A DNA stretch of 41,915 nucleotides, from assembly GCF_000245735.1 (NCBI RefSeq), contig NZ_AHTH01000023.1, forward strand, positions 74,304-116,218. Reading direction: 5' to 3'. The notes beneath the pieces were generated by a model. The model was not told the origin of the DNA and ran no database searches. It saw nothing but the letters and a program-made list of their open reading frames with translations. A program made the translations under genes and the position numbers. This stretch comes from Alishewanella jeotgali KCTC 22429 (GTDB lineage Bacteria > Pseudomonadota > Gammaproteobacteria > Enterobacterales > Alteromonadaceae). Positions 1 to 12,353 of the stretch are shown one piece after another; within the stretch, counting starts at the first letter, position 1, and every line of letters begins with the position of its first letter.

Positions 1-16
1 CCAGCCAAACAGCTGC

Positions 17-71
17 AAAAACAGCAGCAAACGTCAACACGCCCTAAAAGGCTCTGGAGTTACGTTTGCTG
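17..71 (-). terminator. Probable intrinsic terminator downstream of yidC
   Basis: Read on the minus strand, the sequence just after the yidC stop has a 10-bp perfect stem (CAGCAAACGT at 25-34 pairs with ACGTTTGCTG at 62-71). The stem continues with AAC/GTT past a one-base bulge and encloses a loop of about 20 nt. A run of five T follows three bases after the stem (A17-A21 on plus). The long loop makes it less certain than a compact terminator. It would separate yidC from the next minus-strand gene, which lies outside the window. Confidence 0.5.
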
Positions 72-81
72 TGGGAGCAGA

Positions 82-1719
82 TTAGGCTTTACGGGTATGT
101 ATGCCTTTCTTTTCCATACCTTTATAGATATACAGCATCTGAGCCAGCGAAATCAGGTTACTGACTAACCAGTACAGTACCAGACCACTTGGGAACCAGA
201 AGAAGAAGATTGAGAACGCTACCGGCATCCACATCATCAGCTTCTGTTGCAGCGGATCTGTTACCTGCATCGGCGTCAGCTTTTGCATCAGGAACATACT
301 GATACCAAAGAGTACCGGCAACACATACAGTGGGTCTTTTGCCGACAGGTCAGTGATCCACAGCATAAAGGGGGCGTGACGTAACTCGACACTCTCGACA
401 AATACCCAGTATAACGCCAGGAAAATTGGCATCTGGATCAGCATCGGTAAGCAACCGCCCATCGGATTTACTTTTTCTTTGCGATACAGTTCCATCATCG
501 CCGGGCCCATCTTCTGGCGATCATCTTTGTAGCGCGCCTGCAGCTCTTCAATCTTCGGCTTCAGGTTGCGCATCTTGGCCATGGACTCGTATTGGATCTT
601 GGTCAGCGGATACATCAGGCCCTTCACAATCAGGGTGATGATGATAATGGCGACACCCCAGTTGCCAACAAAGCCCTGGATAAAGGTCAGTAACCAGAAC
701 AGTGGTTGTGAAATAAACCACAGGAAACCGTAGTCGACAGTCAGATCCAGACCATTCGCCAGCTGTGCCAGATTATCCTGATCTTTCGGGCCGGCATAGA
801 ACACGGCGCTAAGGGTCAGCGTTTGACCCGGATCGATATCCACGGCTTCACCGCGGGCACCAATCACGCCCTTGTTGCCACCATGCACCAGGCTGTATAG
901 CTGGTTATTGCTATTGGCATCGGGGATCCAGGCAGAAACGAAATAGTGTTCCAGCATGGCAACCCAACCACCCTGGGTGCTAATTGCCAGGTTGGTCTTT
1001 TGCATATCGCTGAAATCATACTTTTTGTAGCGCTCGCTGCTGCTGCCATAGGCGGCGCCGCGGTATATCGGCATAAACATGCTGCTGCTTTCACCGTTAT
1101 CGATGTTTTGCAGCAGGTGTTGGTAAGGTTGTACCGTTTTCACTTCATTGCTGTTGTTCACCAGCAAATATTCTACCCGGACATCATAACGGCCAGCGGT
1201 AAAAATAAAGCGTTTTTCAATTTGCAGGCCATTGTGGTCCAGATATAAAGGCACCACCAGGGTATCACCGCTTAAGGTAAACTCAGTGGCATCAGTACGG
1301 TACAGGGCGCGGCTACCGCTACGATCCGGACCATCACGGGCGGTTAAACCAGATTGGGCCACATATTCAAAGCCACCCAGCTGGCGCATCAACACGTAAG
1401 GTTCTGCGCTGCCTTTAGTCAGGGCATATTGTGGTAAAGTCAGGCCAACAATATCGCCGCCACGGGTGTCGATTTCCAGCTCCAGCACGTCGGTACGCAC
1501 TTTCACCCGACGGGCAGTGGCTTCCGGTTGCACGGTCTGGCGTGGTCCTTCGTTGCTATCAACAAATAACGACGCAGAACTGCTGTCAGCGGCGGCTTGT
1601 TGCTGCTGTTGTACCTGCGGGACAGCCGGTTTAGGGCCATAATCTTTTTGCCATTCCTGCCAGAGGAAAAAACTGACGATTGCCAGGGCAATTATTAGAA
1701 AACTGCGTTGTGAATCCAT
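82..1719 (-). CDS. yidC: Membrane protein insertase YidC
   Basis: Inner-membrane insertase (Oxa1/YidC/Alb3 family) that inserts and folds membrane proteins alone or with SecYEG. The 545-residue length is normal for the gammaproteobacterial form. Visible parts: an N-terminal membrane anchor (residues about 6-22), a Gln/Ala-rich linker, a large periplasmic beta-domain (about 70-330), then the conserved five-helix core with the cytoplasmic charged hairpin (about 380-425, including KMRNLKPKIEELQARYKDD) and the NPMGGCLPMLIQMPIFLALY segment. Four bases after yidD on the same strand, it forms the usual rpmH-rnpA-yidD-yidC cluster. The start (ATG at 1719) puts the anchor right at the N-terminus, as in the family. 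Confidence 0.97.
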   Translation of the reverse strand: MDSQRSFLIIALAIVSFFLWQEWQKDYGPKPAVPQVQQQQQAAADSSSASLFVDSNEGPRQTVQPEATARRVKVRTDVLELEIDTRGGDIVGLTLPQYALTKGSAEPYVLMRQLGGFEYVAQSGLTARDGPDRSGSRALYRTDATEFTLSGDTLVVPLYLDHNGLQIEKRFIFTAGRYDVRVEYLLVNNSNEVKTVQPYQHLLQNIDNGESSSMFMPIYRGAAYGSSSERYKKYDFSDMQKTNLAISTQGGWVAMLEHYFVSAWIPDANSNNQLYSLVHGGNKGVIGARGEAVDIDPGQTLTLSAVFYAGPKDQDNLAQLANGLDLTVDYGFLWFISQPLFWLLTFIQGFVGNWGVAIIIITLIVKGLMYPLTKIQYESMAKMRNLKPKIEELQARYKDDRQKMGPAMMELYRKEKVNPMGGCLPMLIQMPIFLALYWVFVESVELRHAPFMLWITDLSAKDPLYVLPVLFGISMFLMQKLTPMQVTDPLQQKLMMWMPVAFSIFFFWFPSGLVLYWLVSNLISLAQMLYIYKGMEKKGIHTRKA

Positions 1720-1722
1720 GTG

Positions 1723-1986
1723 TTAGCTTTTCTCATTATGCTTATCAGGAACGGGATCTTCACCGCCCGGGTGAAGCGGATGGCATTTTAATATGCGTTT
1801 ACCGGCTAACCAAGCCCCTTTCACGGCACCAAAGCGTTGAATCGCCTCGATCGCATAGTGCGAACAGGTGGGGTGAAAACGACAGCGTGGCCCCAGTAAC
1901 GGGCTGATCACTAACTGATAGCCACGCACTAAACCCAGCATTAACCAGATGACAAAGCGGTGTATTGGCGAGCGATCTTCTGCCAT
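1723..1986 (-). CDS. yidD: Membrane protein insertion efficiency factor YidD
   Basis: Small (87-residue) membrane-associated YidD/Hid family protein that helps YidC-dependent insertion. The family core is clear: [21 protein letters not shown], then an amphipathic helix and [10 protein letters not shown]. The three Cys residues typical of the family are present. Its first 46 bp overlap the 3' end of rnpA in another frame, a common arrangement that suggests translational coupling. A later start at residue 16 (Met) is possible but would remove the N-terminal amphipathic segment. Confidence 0.95.
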   Translation of the reverse strand: MAEDRSPIHRFVIWLMLGLVRGYQLVISPLLGPRCRFHPTCSHYAIEAIQRFGAVKGAWLAGKRILKCHPLHPGGEDPVPDKHNEKS

Positions 1987-2309
1987 AGCCGTTCCAGTTG
2001 TTTTAGTAATTCATCATTCGGGGTGTTACTGATATCCCCCTTTACCATGAGTACCAGATCAACAGCAGGAAGCTGGTGCTGATGCAAACGAAAGCTATTC
2101 CGCACACAACGTTTGATACGGTTGCGCTGTACGGCTAATTTAACACGTTTTTTAGCGATAGTAAGGCCAATTCGCGGCTGCGTTAACTGATTTGGCTTAG
2201 CAAGGATGGTAAACAGGGGAGAAGCAACCCGAAATGGGTTCTGGAAGACATTATCAAACTGACTGGGAGTTAACAGTCTTAACTCCCGGCCGAATTTGTA
2301 GCTGACCAC
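1941..2309 (-). CDS. rnpA: Ribonuclease P protein component
   Basis: Protein subunit (C5) of RNase P, which with the RNA subunit removes 5' leaders from pre-tRNAs. At 122 residues it is close to the usual 115-130. It contains the RNA-binding signature [29 protein letters not shown] with the RNR motif at about residues 61-63. It lies 19 bp downstream of rpmH, and the two are normally one operon. The 3' end overlaps yidD. Confidence 0.96.
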   Translation of the reverse strand: MVSYKFGRELRLLTPSQFDNVFQNPFRVASPLFTILAKPNQLTQPRIGLTIAKKRVKLAVQRNRIKRCVRNSFRLHQHQLPAVDLVLMVKGDISNTPNDELLKQLERLWQKIARQYTALSSG

Positions 2310-2328
2310 GCAGCGTTTAACCGCCAGC

Positions 2329-2906
<578 letters not shown>

Positions 2907-4277
2907 GTGTACCAGTCCGTTTGGCAAAATTGTTTGCAGGCATTGCAGGCAGAGCTACCCGCGCAGCACTTTAGTATGTGGATCCGCCCACTACAGGCCG
3001 ACAGTTCAGCTGATGCGCTGACCCTTTACGCACCCAACCGTTTTGTGCTGGATTGGGTTCGGGAAAAGTACCTGAACCGGATCCTGGAGCTGATCCGCGA
3101 TTATTGCGGTGATAATGCACCGCGGCTACGCTTCGATGTTGGCAGCAGCAATCAACAGCATAAAGTCACCGCGCCTGGCCCGGCTCTACAGAAAGTAGTA
3201 GCCGAAACGCCGGTTGCTGAGCCAGAGGTGCCTGAACCCGCCCCGAAAAGCATAGTGCGCTCTAATGTGCGCACTAACTATACTTTTGCCAACTTCGTTG
3301 AAGGTAAGTCGAACCAGCTGGCCCGGGCCGCTGCGTCGCAGGTGGCAGATAATCCCGGTACAGCCTATAACCCGCTGTTTATTTATGGCGGTACTGGTTT
3401 GGGTAAGACCCACTTATTACATGCGGTAGGTAACGGTATTCTGGCGAAAAAGCCTGATGCCAAGGTGATCTATATGCATTCTGAGCGCTTTGTGCAGGAT
3501 ATGGTGAAAGCGCTGCAGAATAACGCTATCGAAGAATTTAAGCGTTACTATCGCTCGGTTGATGCCTTACTGATTGACGATATCCAGTTTTTTGCCAATA
3601 AAGAGCGCTCGCAGGAAGAATTCTTCCATACCTTTAATGCCCTGCTAGAAGGTAATCAGCAGATCATTCTGACCAGCGATCGTTATCCAAAAGAGATCGA
3701 CGGGGTGGAAGATCGGCTGAAATCCCGTTTTGGCTGGGGTTTGACGATTGCGATCGAGCCGCCAGAGCTGGAAACCCGGGTCGCGATCCTGATGCGAAAA
3801 GCGCAGGAAAACCAGATCCGCTTGCCGGAAGAAGTGGCGTTCTTTGTCGCGAAACGGCTTCGTTCCAATGTTAGGGAATTGGAAGGCGCCTTAAACCGGG
3901 TGATAGCCAATGCCAACTTTACCGGCCGGCCCATTACCATCGATTTTGTGCGCGAAGCGCTGCGTGATTTACTGGCGTTACAGGACAAGCTGGTCACCAT
4001 TGAAAATATTCAGAAAACGGTAGCCGAGTATTATAAAATCCGGGTGGCGGATCTATTATCCAAGCGCCGTTCCCGCTCGGTTGCCCGGCCGCGGCAAATG
4101 GCGATGGCGTTGGCGAAAGAGCTGACTAACCACAGCTTACCGGAAATTGGCGATGCCTTTGGTGGCCGTGACCATACTACGGTATTACATGCTTGCCGCA
4201 AGATTGAGTCTTTGAAAGAAGAAACTCATGAAATTAAAGAAGATTTCCAAAATTTAATTCGTACTTTGTCCTCTTAA
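2907..4277 (+). CDS. dnaA: Chromosomal replication initiator DnaA
   Basis: ATP-dependent initiator that binds DnaA boxes and opens oriC. 456 residues. Domain I (1-85) starts [17 protein letters not shown]; a short Pro/Glu-rich linker covers about 86-120. The AAA+ domain has Walker [10 protein letters not shown] and Walker B LLIDDIQF. Domain IV carries the DNA-binding helix-turn-helix with the DnaA signature ([19 protein letters not shown]). The start is GTG at 2907, preceded by AGGAGA at 2897-2902. It fits the conserved N-terminus, and GTG is also used by E. coli dnaA. First gene of dnaA-dnaN-recF-gyrB, with dnaN only 12 bp downstream. Confidence 0.98.
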   Translation: MYQSVWQNCLQALQAELPAQHFSMWIRPLQADSSADALTLYAPNRFVLDWVREKYLNRILELIRDYCGDNAPRLRFDVGSSNQQHKVTAPGPALQKVVAETPVAEPEVPEPAPKSIVRSNVRTNYTFANFVEGKSNQLARAAASQVADNPGTAYNPLFIYGGTGLGKTHLLHAVGNGILAKKPDAKVIYMHSERFVQDMVKALQNNAIEEFKRYYRSVDALLIDDIQFFANKERSQEEFFHTFNALLEGNQQIILTSDRYPKEIDGVEDRLKSRFGWGLTIAIEPPELETRVAILMRKAQENQIRLPEEVAFFVAKRLRSNVRELEGALNRVIANANFTGRPITIDFVREALRDLLALQDKLVTIENIQKTVAEYYKIRVADLLSKRRSRSVARPRQMAMALAKELTNHSLPEIGDAFGGRDHTTVLHACRKIESLKEETHEIKEDFQNLIRTLSS

Positions 4278-4289
4278 CAGGGTGTTGTT

Positions 4290-5393
4290 ATGCAATTTCT
4301 GATCAACCGTGACGCTTTACTTAAACCATTACAAATGGTCTCTGGTGCCATTGAGCGGCGGCATAACCTGCCGATCTTATCCAATGTGCTGCTGGACGTT
4401 ACGGCTGATACTTTGTCGCTGACCGGAACCGATCTGGAAGTCGAGCTGGTGGCCAGCACCGAGCAGCTGCAGATCCAAAGTCCGGGCCGGATTACCGTGC
4501 CGGCAAAAAAGCTGCTGGATATTTGTCGCAGCTTACCGGAGCAAAGTGATATTCAGGTCGCGGTACAAGGCGAGAATTGCGTACTGACCAGCGGTAAAAG
4601 TAAGTTTACCCTGTCGACCCTTAGTGCTGCCGAATACCCGAATTTAGAGAGCTGGCAAGGTGAGGTTGAGATTAACCTCGGCCGGCAGCAATTGCGCAAG
4701 TTATTAGAAGACACCGCGTTCTCGATGGCGAATCAGGACGTACGCTACTATTTAAATGGCTTGTTGTTTGAAGTCGACAACGGCACCCTGACCGCAGTGG
4801 CAACCGATGGTCACCGGCTGGCGATGAGCACGCTGGCGTTACCTGCTGTTAGCGGGCAACAGAAGCAAATTATTATCCCACGCAAAGGTGTGTTGGAGAT
4901 TATGCGCTTGCTGGCCAATGACGAGCAGCAAGTCAGCCTCAGTTTAGGGCAGAATCATATCCGTTTAACCGACAGCAGCTTTAGTTTTAGCAGTAAGCTG
5001 ATCGATGGCCGCTTCCCGGACTACCGCCGCGTCTTGCCACGTAACAGCACTAAGCTGGTGACAGCACATCGCGCGGTGTTAAAAGATGCCTGTATCCGGG
5101 CGTCCATTTTATCGAATGAAAAGTACCGTGGTGTGCGTTTTACGCTCAGTAATCACGAAGTCCAGATCGTTGCCAATAACCCTGAACATGAGCAAGCGGA
5201 AGAAGTAATCGAAGTCGAGTATCAGGGCGACACTCTCGAGATTGGCTTTAACGTCGGCTATTTGCTGGATGTATTAAATACTCTGGCGACCGATTTGGTG
5301 ATCTTGCATCTGAACGATTCTAATTCCAGTGCTCTGATTGAAGGGGTCGGCAACAATGGCGCGGCCTATGTTGTGATGCCGATGCGTCTCTGA
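4290..5393 (+). CDS. dnaN: DNA polymerase III beta subunit (sliding clamp)
   Basis: The 367-residue ring-forming clamp (366 in E. coli) that tethers Pol III to DNA. It starts MQFLINRDALLKPLQMVSGAIERRHNLPILSN, contains VSGQQKQIIIPRKGVLEI and SKLIDGRFPDYRRVLP, and ends with the typical VVMPMRL tail that lines the protein-binding cleft. It lies 12 bp after dnaA and 13 bp before recF, so the genes are probably co-transcribed. Confidence 0.98.
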   Translation: MQFLINRDALLKPLQMVSGAIERRHNLPILSNVLLDVTADTLSLTGTDLEVELVASTEQLQIQSPGRITVPAKKLLDICRSLPEQSDIQVAVQGENCVLTSGKSKFTLSTLSAAEYPNLESWQGEVEINLGRQQLRKLLEDTAFSMANQDVRYYLNGLLFEVDNGTLTAVATDGHRLAMSTLALPAVSGQQKQIIIPRKGVLEIMRLLANDEQQVSLSLGQNHIRLTDSSFSFSSKLIDGRFPDYRRVLPRNSTKLVTAHRAVLKDACIRASILSNEKYRGVRFTLSNHEVQIVANNPEHEQAEEVIEVEYQGDTLEIGFNVGYLLDVLNTLATDLVILHLNDSNSSALIEGVGNNGAAYVVMPMRL

Positions 5394-5406
5394 TTTTTAC
5401 TCCGTT

Positions 5407-8927
<3,521 letters not shown>

Positions 8928-8939
8928 TAAAAATTTAAC

Positions 8940-8965
8940 GGGGGCAGCTTTGCCCCCTTAGTCAT
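8940..8965 (+). terminator. Candidate terminator after gyrB
   Basis: GGGGGC-AGCTTT-GCCCCC hairpin at 8940-8957 followed by a weak T-rich tail (TTAGTCATTT). It lies between the gyrB stop and glyQ. The tail is poor, so termination may be partial. Confidence 0.6.
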
Positions 8966-8986
8966 TTAAAGTGAGTCTGTTGCGCC

Positions 8987-9913
8987 ATGCATAAGTACGA
9001 TATTAAAACCTTTCAGGGGCTAATTTTAGCCCTGCAGGATTACTGGGCACGCCAGGGCTGCGTTATCGTGCAGCCGCTGGATTTAGAAGTTGGCGCCGGT
9101 ACTTTCCATCCGATGACCTTTTTACGTTCTCTGGGGCCAGAGCCGACTAACGTCGCTTACGTGCAGCCATGTCGCCGGCCAACTGATGGCCGTTATGGCG
9201 AAAATCCCAACCGGCTGCAGCATTACTACCAGTTTCAGGTGATCTTAAAGCCGTCACCAGACAATATTCAGGAGCTGTATCTGGGCTCGCTGCGCGAACT
9301 GGGGATCGATACCCTGGTACACGATATCCGCTTTGTGGAAGATAACTGGGAATCACCGACACTGGGTGCTTGGGGCCTGGGTTGGGAAGTGTGGTTAAAT
9401 GGCATGGAAGTAACGCAGTTTACCTACTTCCAGCAAGTGGGTGGCCTGGAGTGCCGTCCGGTAACCGGCGAAATTACCTATGGCTTAGAGCGCCTGGCGA
9501 TGTATATCCAAGGTGTGGATTCGATCTATGATCTGGTATGGACCGACGGCCCCTTGGGGCGGGTAACCTATGGCGATGTGTTCCATCAGAATGAGGTCGA
9601 GCAATCGACCTACAATTTTGAGCATGCCGATGTAGCCGCCTTGTTTGCCTACTTCGACCAGTGTGAAAAGGAAAGCCAGTATCTGATTGAACAAGGCCTG
9701 GCGTTGCCAGCCTATGAAAAAGTGATGAAAGCCTCACATGCTTTTAACTTGCTGGATGCTCGTCATGCCATCTCGGTAACTGAGCGTCAGCGCTATATTC
9801 TGCGGGTTCGCACCCTGGCCAAGGCCTGTGCGCAGGCTTACTATGATGCCCGCGAAAAACTGGGTTTCCCGCTTTGCAAGAATCAGAGCGCCAAGCAGTC
9901 GGAGGCGAACTAA
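8987..9913 (+). CDS. glyQ: Glycyl-tRNA synthetase alpha subunit
   Basis: Catalytic alpha subunit of the heterotetrameric (alpha2beta2) class II glycyl-tRNA synthetase. 308 residues (303 in E. coli). Typical N-terminus [49 protein letters not shown], class II catalytic region with [11 protein letters not shown], and [23 protein letters not shown]. Its TAA overlaps the glyS ATG by one base (TAATG), indicating coupled translation of the two subunits. Confidence 0.98.
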   Translation: MHKYDIKTFQGLILALQDYWARQGCVIVQPLDLEVGAGTFHPMTFLRSLGPEPTNVAYVQPCRRPTDGRYGENPNRLQHYYQFQVILKPSPDNIQELYLGSLRELGIDTLVHDIRFVEDNWESPTLGAWGLGWEVWLNGMEVTQFTYFQQVGGLECRPVTGEITYGLERLAMYIQGVDSIYDLVWTDGPLGRVTYGDVFHQNEVEQSTYNFEHADVAALFAYFDQCEKESQYLIEQGLALPAYEKVMKASHAFNLLDARHAISVTERQRYILRVRTLAKACAQAYYDAREKLGFPLCKNQSAKQSEAN

Positions 9914-11970
9914 TGCGTTCACAAGATTTTCTGGTTGAAATTGGTACCGAAGAATTACCACCAAAATCGCTTACCACTTTGGCACAAGCCTTTGCCGATA
10001 ATCTGCAAGCCGAATTAGCTAAACTTGAGCTTAGCCATGCTGAAATTAGCTGGTATGCGGCTCCACGCCGCTTAGCAGTGCGGATTAATCAGTTAGCCGC
10101 AGCCCAGGCCGATAAAGTGGTAGAAAAGCGCGGGCCAGCGCTGAGTGCGGCCTTTGATGCCAATGGTAATCCGACTAAGGCCGCTGAAGGTTGGGCCGCG
10201 GGTTGTGGCATTACGGTGGCGCAGGCTGAGCGTTTAGAAACCGACAAAGGCGCCTGGCTATTATGCCGGCAACAGCAACAAGGGCAGGCGACGGTCAGCT
10301 TGCTGCCGGAGATGGTCAGCACAGCCTTAGCCAAACTACCTATTGCCAAGCCGATGCGCTGGGGTAGCTCAGATGCCGAATTTATCCGGCCGGTACATAC
10401 CATTATTATGCTGTATGGTGAGCAGGTAGTGCCTGCTACTATTCTTGGCCGGCAGAGTAGTAATCAGACCTATGGCCATCGTTTTCATGCGCCGGCGCTG
10501 GTCAGTATCAAAGATGCCGATGCCTATCTGCCGACGCTGGAACACGCCTTTGTAGTGGCTGATTTCGCTAAGCGCAAAGCCTATATCGCGGAGCAGGTAC
10601 AAGCGACCGCTCAGCAGTTACAAGCACAGCCGCAATGGGATGACGCTCTGCTGGAAGAAGTCACGGCGCTGGTCGAATGGCCGGTAATACTGGTAGGTAG
10701 CTTTGAAGAAAGCTTCCTGCAGGTGCCGGCTGAGCCGCTAATCTCGACGATGAAGGATAATCAGAAGTACTTCCCGCTGCGGGATAGTCAGGGCAAGTTA
10801 CTGAACAAGTTTATCTTTGTGGCCAATATCAGCAGCAAGGATCCACAGCAAATTATCTCTGGTAATGAGAAGGTGGTACGGCCGCGCTTATCAGATGCGC
10901 AGTTCTTCTTTAATACAGACCGCAAGGTCAAACTCGCTGAGCGGTTAGACAGTTTAAAGACAGTACTGTTTCAGCAGCAGCTGGGCACGTTGTTTGAAAA
11001 ATCGGAACGAATCAGCCAGGTGGCCGGCTTTATTGCCGCAAAAATTGGTGCCGATCAGGCCGCCGCTGCCCGTGCCGGCTTATTATCGAAAACCGATTTG
11101 ATGACTAATATGGTCGGCGAATTCCCGGAAGTGCAAGGTATTATGGGTATGCACTATGCCCGGCTGGATGGCGAAGCGGAAGCAGTAGCCTTGGCGCTGA
11201 ACGAGCAATATATGCCGCGTTTTGCCGGTGACCAGTTACCCAGTCGTCTGGAAGGGGCGGCAGTAGCTATCGCAGATAAGCTGGACACACTGGTCGGTAT
11301 TTTCGGCATTGGCCAGATCCCGAAAGGAGACAAGGACCCGTTTGCGCTGCGTCGCGCCGCCATTGGTGCCTTACGTATTATGGTAGAACAACAGCTACCC
11401 TTGGATTTAACCGACCTGATTGCCGTGAGTCAGCAAAGCTTCGGCAACAAACTGACCAACCCACAGGTGGCCACTGAAGTCCTGGACTTTATGCTGGGTC
11501 GCTTCCGTGCTTGGTATCAGGACGAAGGCTATAGCGTTGATGTGATTCAGGCGGTACTGGCGCGCCGGCCAACTAATCCGGCAGACTTTGATCGCCGGGT
11601 TAAAGCGGTAGCACAGTTCCGTAAGCTGGATGCAGCAGCAGCCTTAGCGGCTGCCAATAAACGGGTGGCTAATATCCTGGCCAAAGTAGACGGTGATATT
11701 GCCACCACGGTAAATACCGCTTTACTGCAGGAAGAGGCCGAACAGGCACTGCATAGCGCAATAACGGCTGAGCAGGCTTATCAGGCCGGTCAGCATAGCT
11801 ATGCCGAAGCCCTGGCGCACTTGGCCTCAATGCGTGAGGTTATTGACCAGTTCTTTGACAAGGTAATGGTAAACGCCGATGACGCTGCCGTACGGGCTAA
11901 CCGCCAGGCGCTGTTAAAGCAACTGCGGGAGTTGTTTTTGCAGGTGGCGGATATTTCACTGTTACAGTAA
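9913..11970 (+). CDS. glyS: Glycyl-tRNA synthetase beta subunit
   Basis: The beta subunit is needed for tRNA binding. 685 residues (689 in E. coli). The start at ATG 9913 gives [20 protein letters not shown], the conserved N-terminus; a longer frame from 9874 is inside glyQ. The HD-like segment ([35 protein letters not shown]) and the C-terminal anticodon-binding region ([22 protein letters not shown]) are present. Confidence 0.98.
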   Translation: MRSQDFLVEIGTEELPPKSLTTLAQAFADNLQAELAKLELSHAEISWYAAPRRLAVRINQLAAAQADKVVEKRGPALSAAFDANGNPTKAAEGWAAGCGITVAQAERLETDKGAWLLCRQQQQGQATVSLLPEMVSTALAKLPIAKPMRWGSSDAEFIRPVHTIIMLYGEQVVPATILGRQSSNQTYGHRFHAPALVSIKDADAYLPTLEHAFVVADFAKRKAYIAEQVQATAQQLQAQPQWDDALLEEVTALVEWPVILVGSFEESFLQVPAEPLISTMKDNQKYFPLRDSQGKLLNKFIFVANISSKDPQQIISGNEKVVRPRLSDAQFFFNTDRKVKLAERLDSLKTVLFQQQLGTLFEKSERISQVAGFIAAKIGADQAAAARAGLLSKTDLMTNMVGEFPEVQGIMGMHYARLDGEAEAVALALNEQYMPRFAGDQLPSRLEGAAVAIADKLDTLVGIFGIGQIPKGDKDPFALRRAAIGALRIMVEQQLPLDLTDLIAVSQQSFGNKLTNPQVATEVLDFMLGRFRAWYQDEGYSVDVIQAVLARRPTNPADFDRRVKAVAQFRKLDAAAALAAANKRVANILAKVDGDIATTVNTALLQEEAEQALHSAITAEQAYQAGQHSYAEALAHLASMREVIDQFFDKVMVNADDAAVRANRQALLKQLRELFLQVADISLLQ

Positions 11971-11982
11971 TATTTGATAAAT

Positions 11983-12019
11983 AATAAAAAAGCCAGCTGT
12001 AATGCTGGCTTTTTTATTA
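11983..12019. terminator. Intrinsic terminator after glyS, bidirectional in form
   Basis: GCCAGC (11992-11997) and GCTGGC (12004-12009) form the stem, flanked by A6 upstream and T6 downstream that extend the pairing. It closes the replication/glyQS block. Confidence 0.9.
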
Positions 12020-12032
12020 TGTTACCCAACAT

Positions 12033-12087
12033 AGCACAAATAACGTGGTTGCCTCAATCCGGTGCCGGCTTGCACCGGTTTAAAGCA
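12033..12087. promoter_or_regulatory. Candidate NtrC enhancer pair upstream of nirB
   Basis: TGCACCGGTTTAAAGCA (12071-12087) matches 12 of 17 positions of the NtrC consensus TGCACYAWWWTGGTGCA, with both outer triplets intact. A weaker site with core GCAC-N7-GTGG lies at 12034-12048. Their centres are about 99 and 137 bp upstream of the predicted sigma-54 start, similar to the classic glnA arrangement. The same stretch holds an inverted repeat (12059-12065 with 12072-12078) and a perfect 16-bp palindrome (12083-12098), so another regulator is possible. Confidence 0.4.
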
Positions 12088-12151
12088 AAGCTTTGCTTGG
12101 CTGTGGTACGAAGTATGATATTTATATAATAAAATCAATCAGATAATAATA

Positions 12152-12167
12152 TGGCATTGTTTGTGCT
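12152..12167 (+). promoter_or_regulatory. Sigma-54 (-24/-12) promoter of nirB
   Basis: TGGCAT-TGTTT-GTGCT against the consensus TGGCAC-N5-TTGCW: invariant GG and GC are present with exactly 10 bases between them, and 9 of 11 defined positions match. The predicted start is about 12178, only a few bases before the first leader hairpin. This leaves a leader of about 175 nt before nirB. Confidence 0.65.
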
Positions 12168-12183
12168 TTTATTTTGTCAACAA

Positions 12184-12243
12184 CACCAGCGCAGACTGGT
12201 GCTGAACCTAATTTGAATTGAGGTGTAAAGCTCTGCTTTGCAC
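12184..12243 (+). other. nirB leader hairpins
   Basis: Two hairpins lie at the 5' end of the predicted leader. One is CACCAG-CGCAGA-CTGGTG (12184-12201; 6-bp stem, 6-nt loop). The other is GTGTAAAG-CTCTG-CTTTGCAC (12223-12243; 8 bp including one G-U, 5-nt loop), which abuts the ANTAR-type hairpin. Neither loop shows the A1/G4 rule, so which one acts as the first half of a two-hairpin ANTAR target is unclear. Confidence 0.5.
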
Positions 12244-12257
12244 GGGCAACGAGGCCC
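12244..12257 (+). promoter_or_regulatory. ANTAR-type antiterminator hairpin in the nirB leader
   Basis: GGGC-AACGAG-GCCC: a 4-bp stem closing a hexanucleotide loop with A at position 1 and G at position 4, the hallmark of RNA hairpins bound by ANTAR proteins. Its 3' strand (GCCC, 12254-12257) is also the first four bases of the terminator's 5' arm, so the two structures exclude each other. The likely ligand is the NIT-ANTAR protein encoded at 19218-20495. Confidence 0.72.
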
Positions 12258-12300
12258 ACGACAAAACTGCCTGCTGGCAGCTTAGTCGTGGGCTTTTTTT
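12254..12300 (+). terminator. Leader attenuator of the nirB operon
   Basis: GCCCACGAC (12254-12262) pairs with GTCGTGGGC (12285-12293), followed by seven T (12294-12300). The loop contains a second small stem CTGCC/GGCAG. It lies 53 bp before the nirB start and after the promoter, so it is a conditional terminator rather than the end of a gene. Confidence 0.88.
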
Positions 12301-12353
12301 ATCGGCAAAATTTGTTGTTCGCTTCGGCTAACAAGGGCTTTAAGGACTTAGAC

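Noticed and set aside
9147-9362. Open frames opposite glyQ, and similar frames opposite glyS, dnaA, fadB and others
   Set aside because: They are fully contained in strongly conserved genes on the other strand, have no recognisable domains, and are low-complexity or Arg/Ser-rich as expected of antisense shadows.
12184-12201. First nirB leader hairpin as a canonical ANTAR hairpin
   Set aside because: It has a six-base loop, but the sequence is CGCAGA, without A at position 1 or G at position 4. Only the hairpin at 12244-12257 meets the rule.
12288-12353. In-frame upstream ATG extending nirB by 22 residues
   Set aside because: It lies within the 3' arm of the leader terminator and has no ribosome-binding site; ATG 12354 has AAGGA and matches the family N-terminus.
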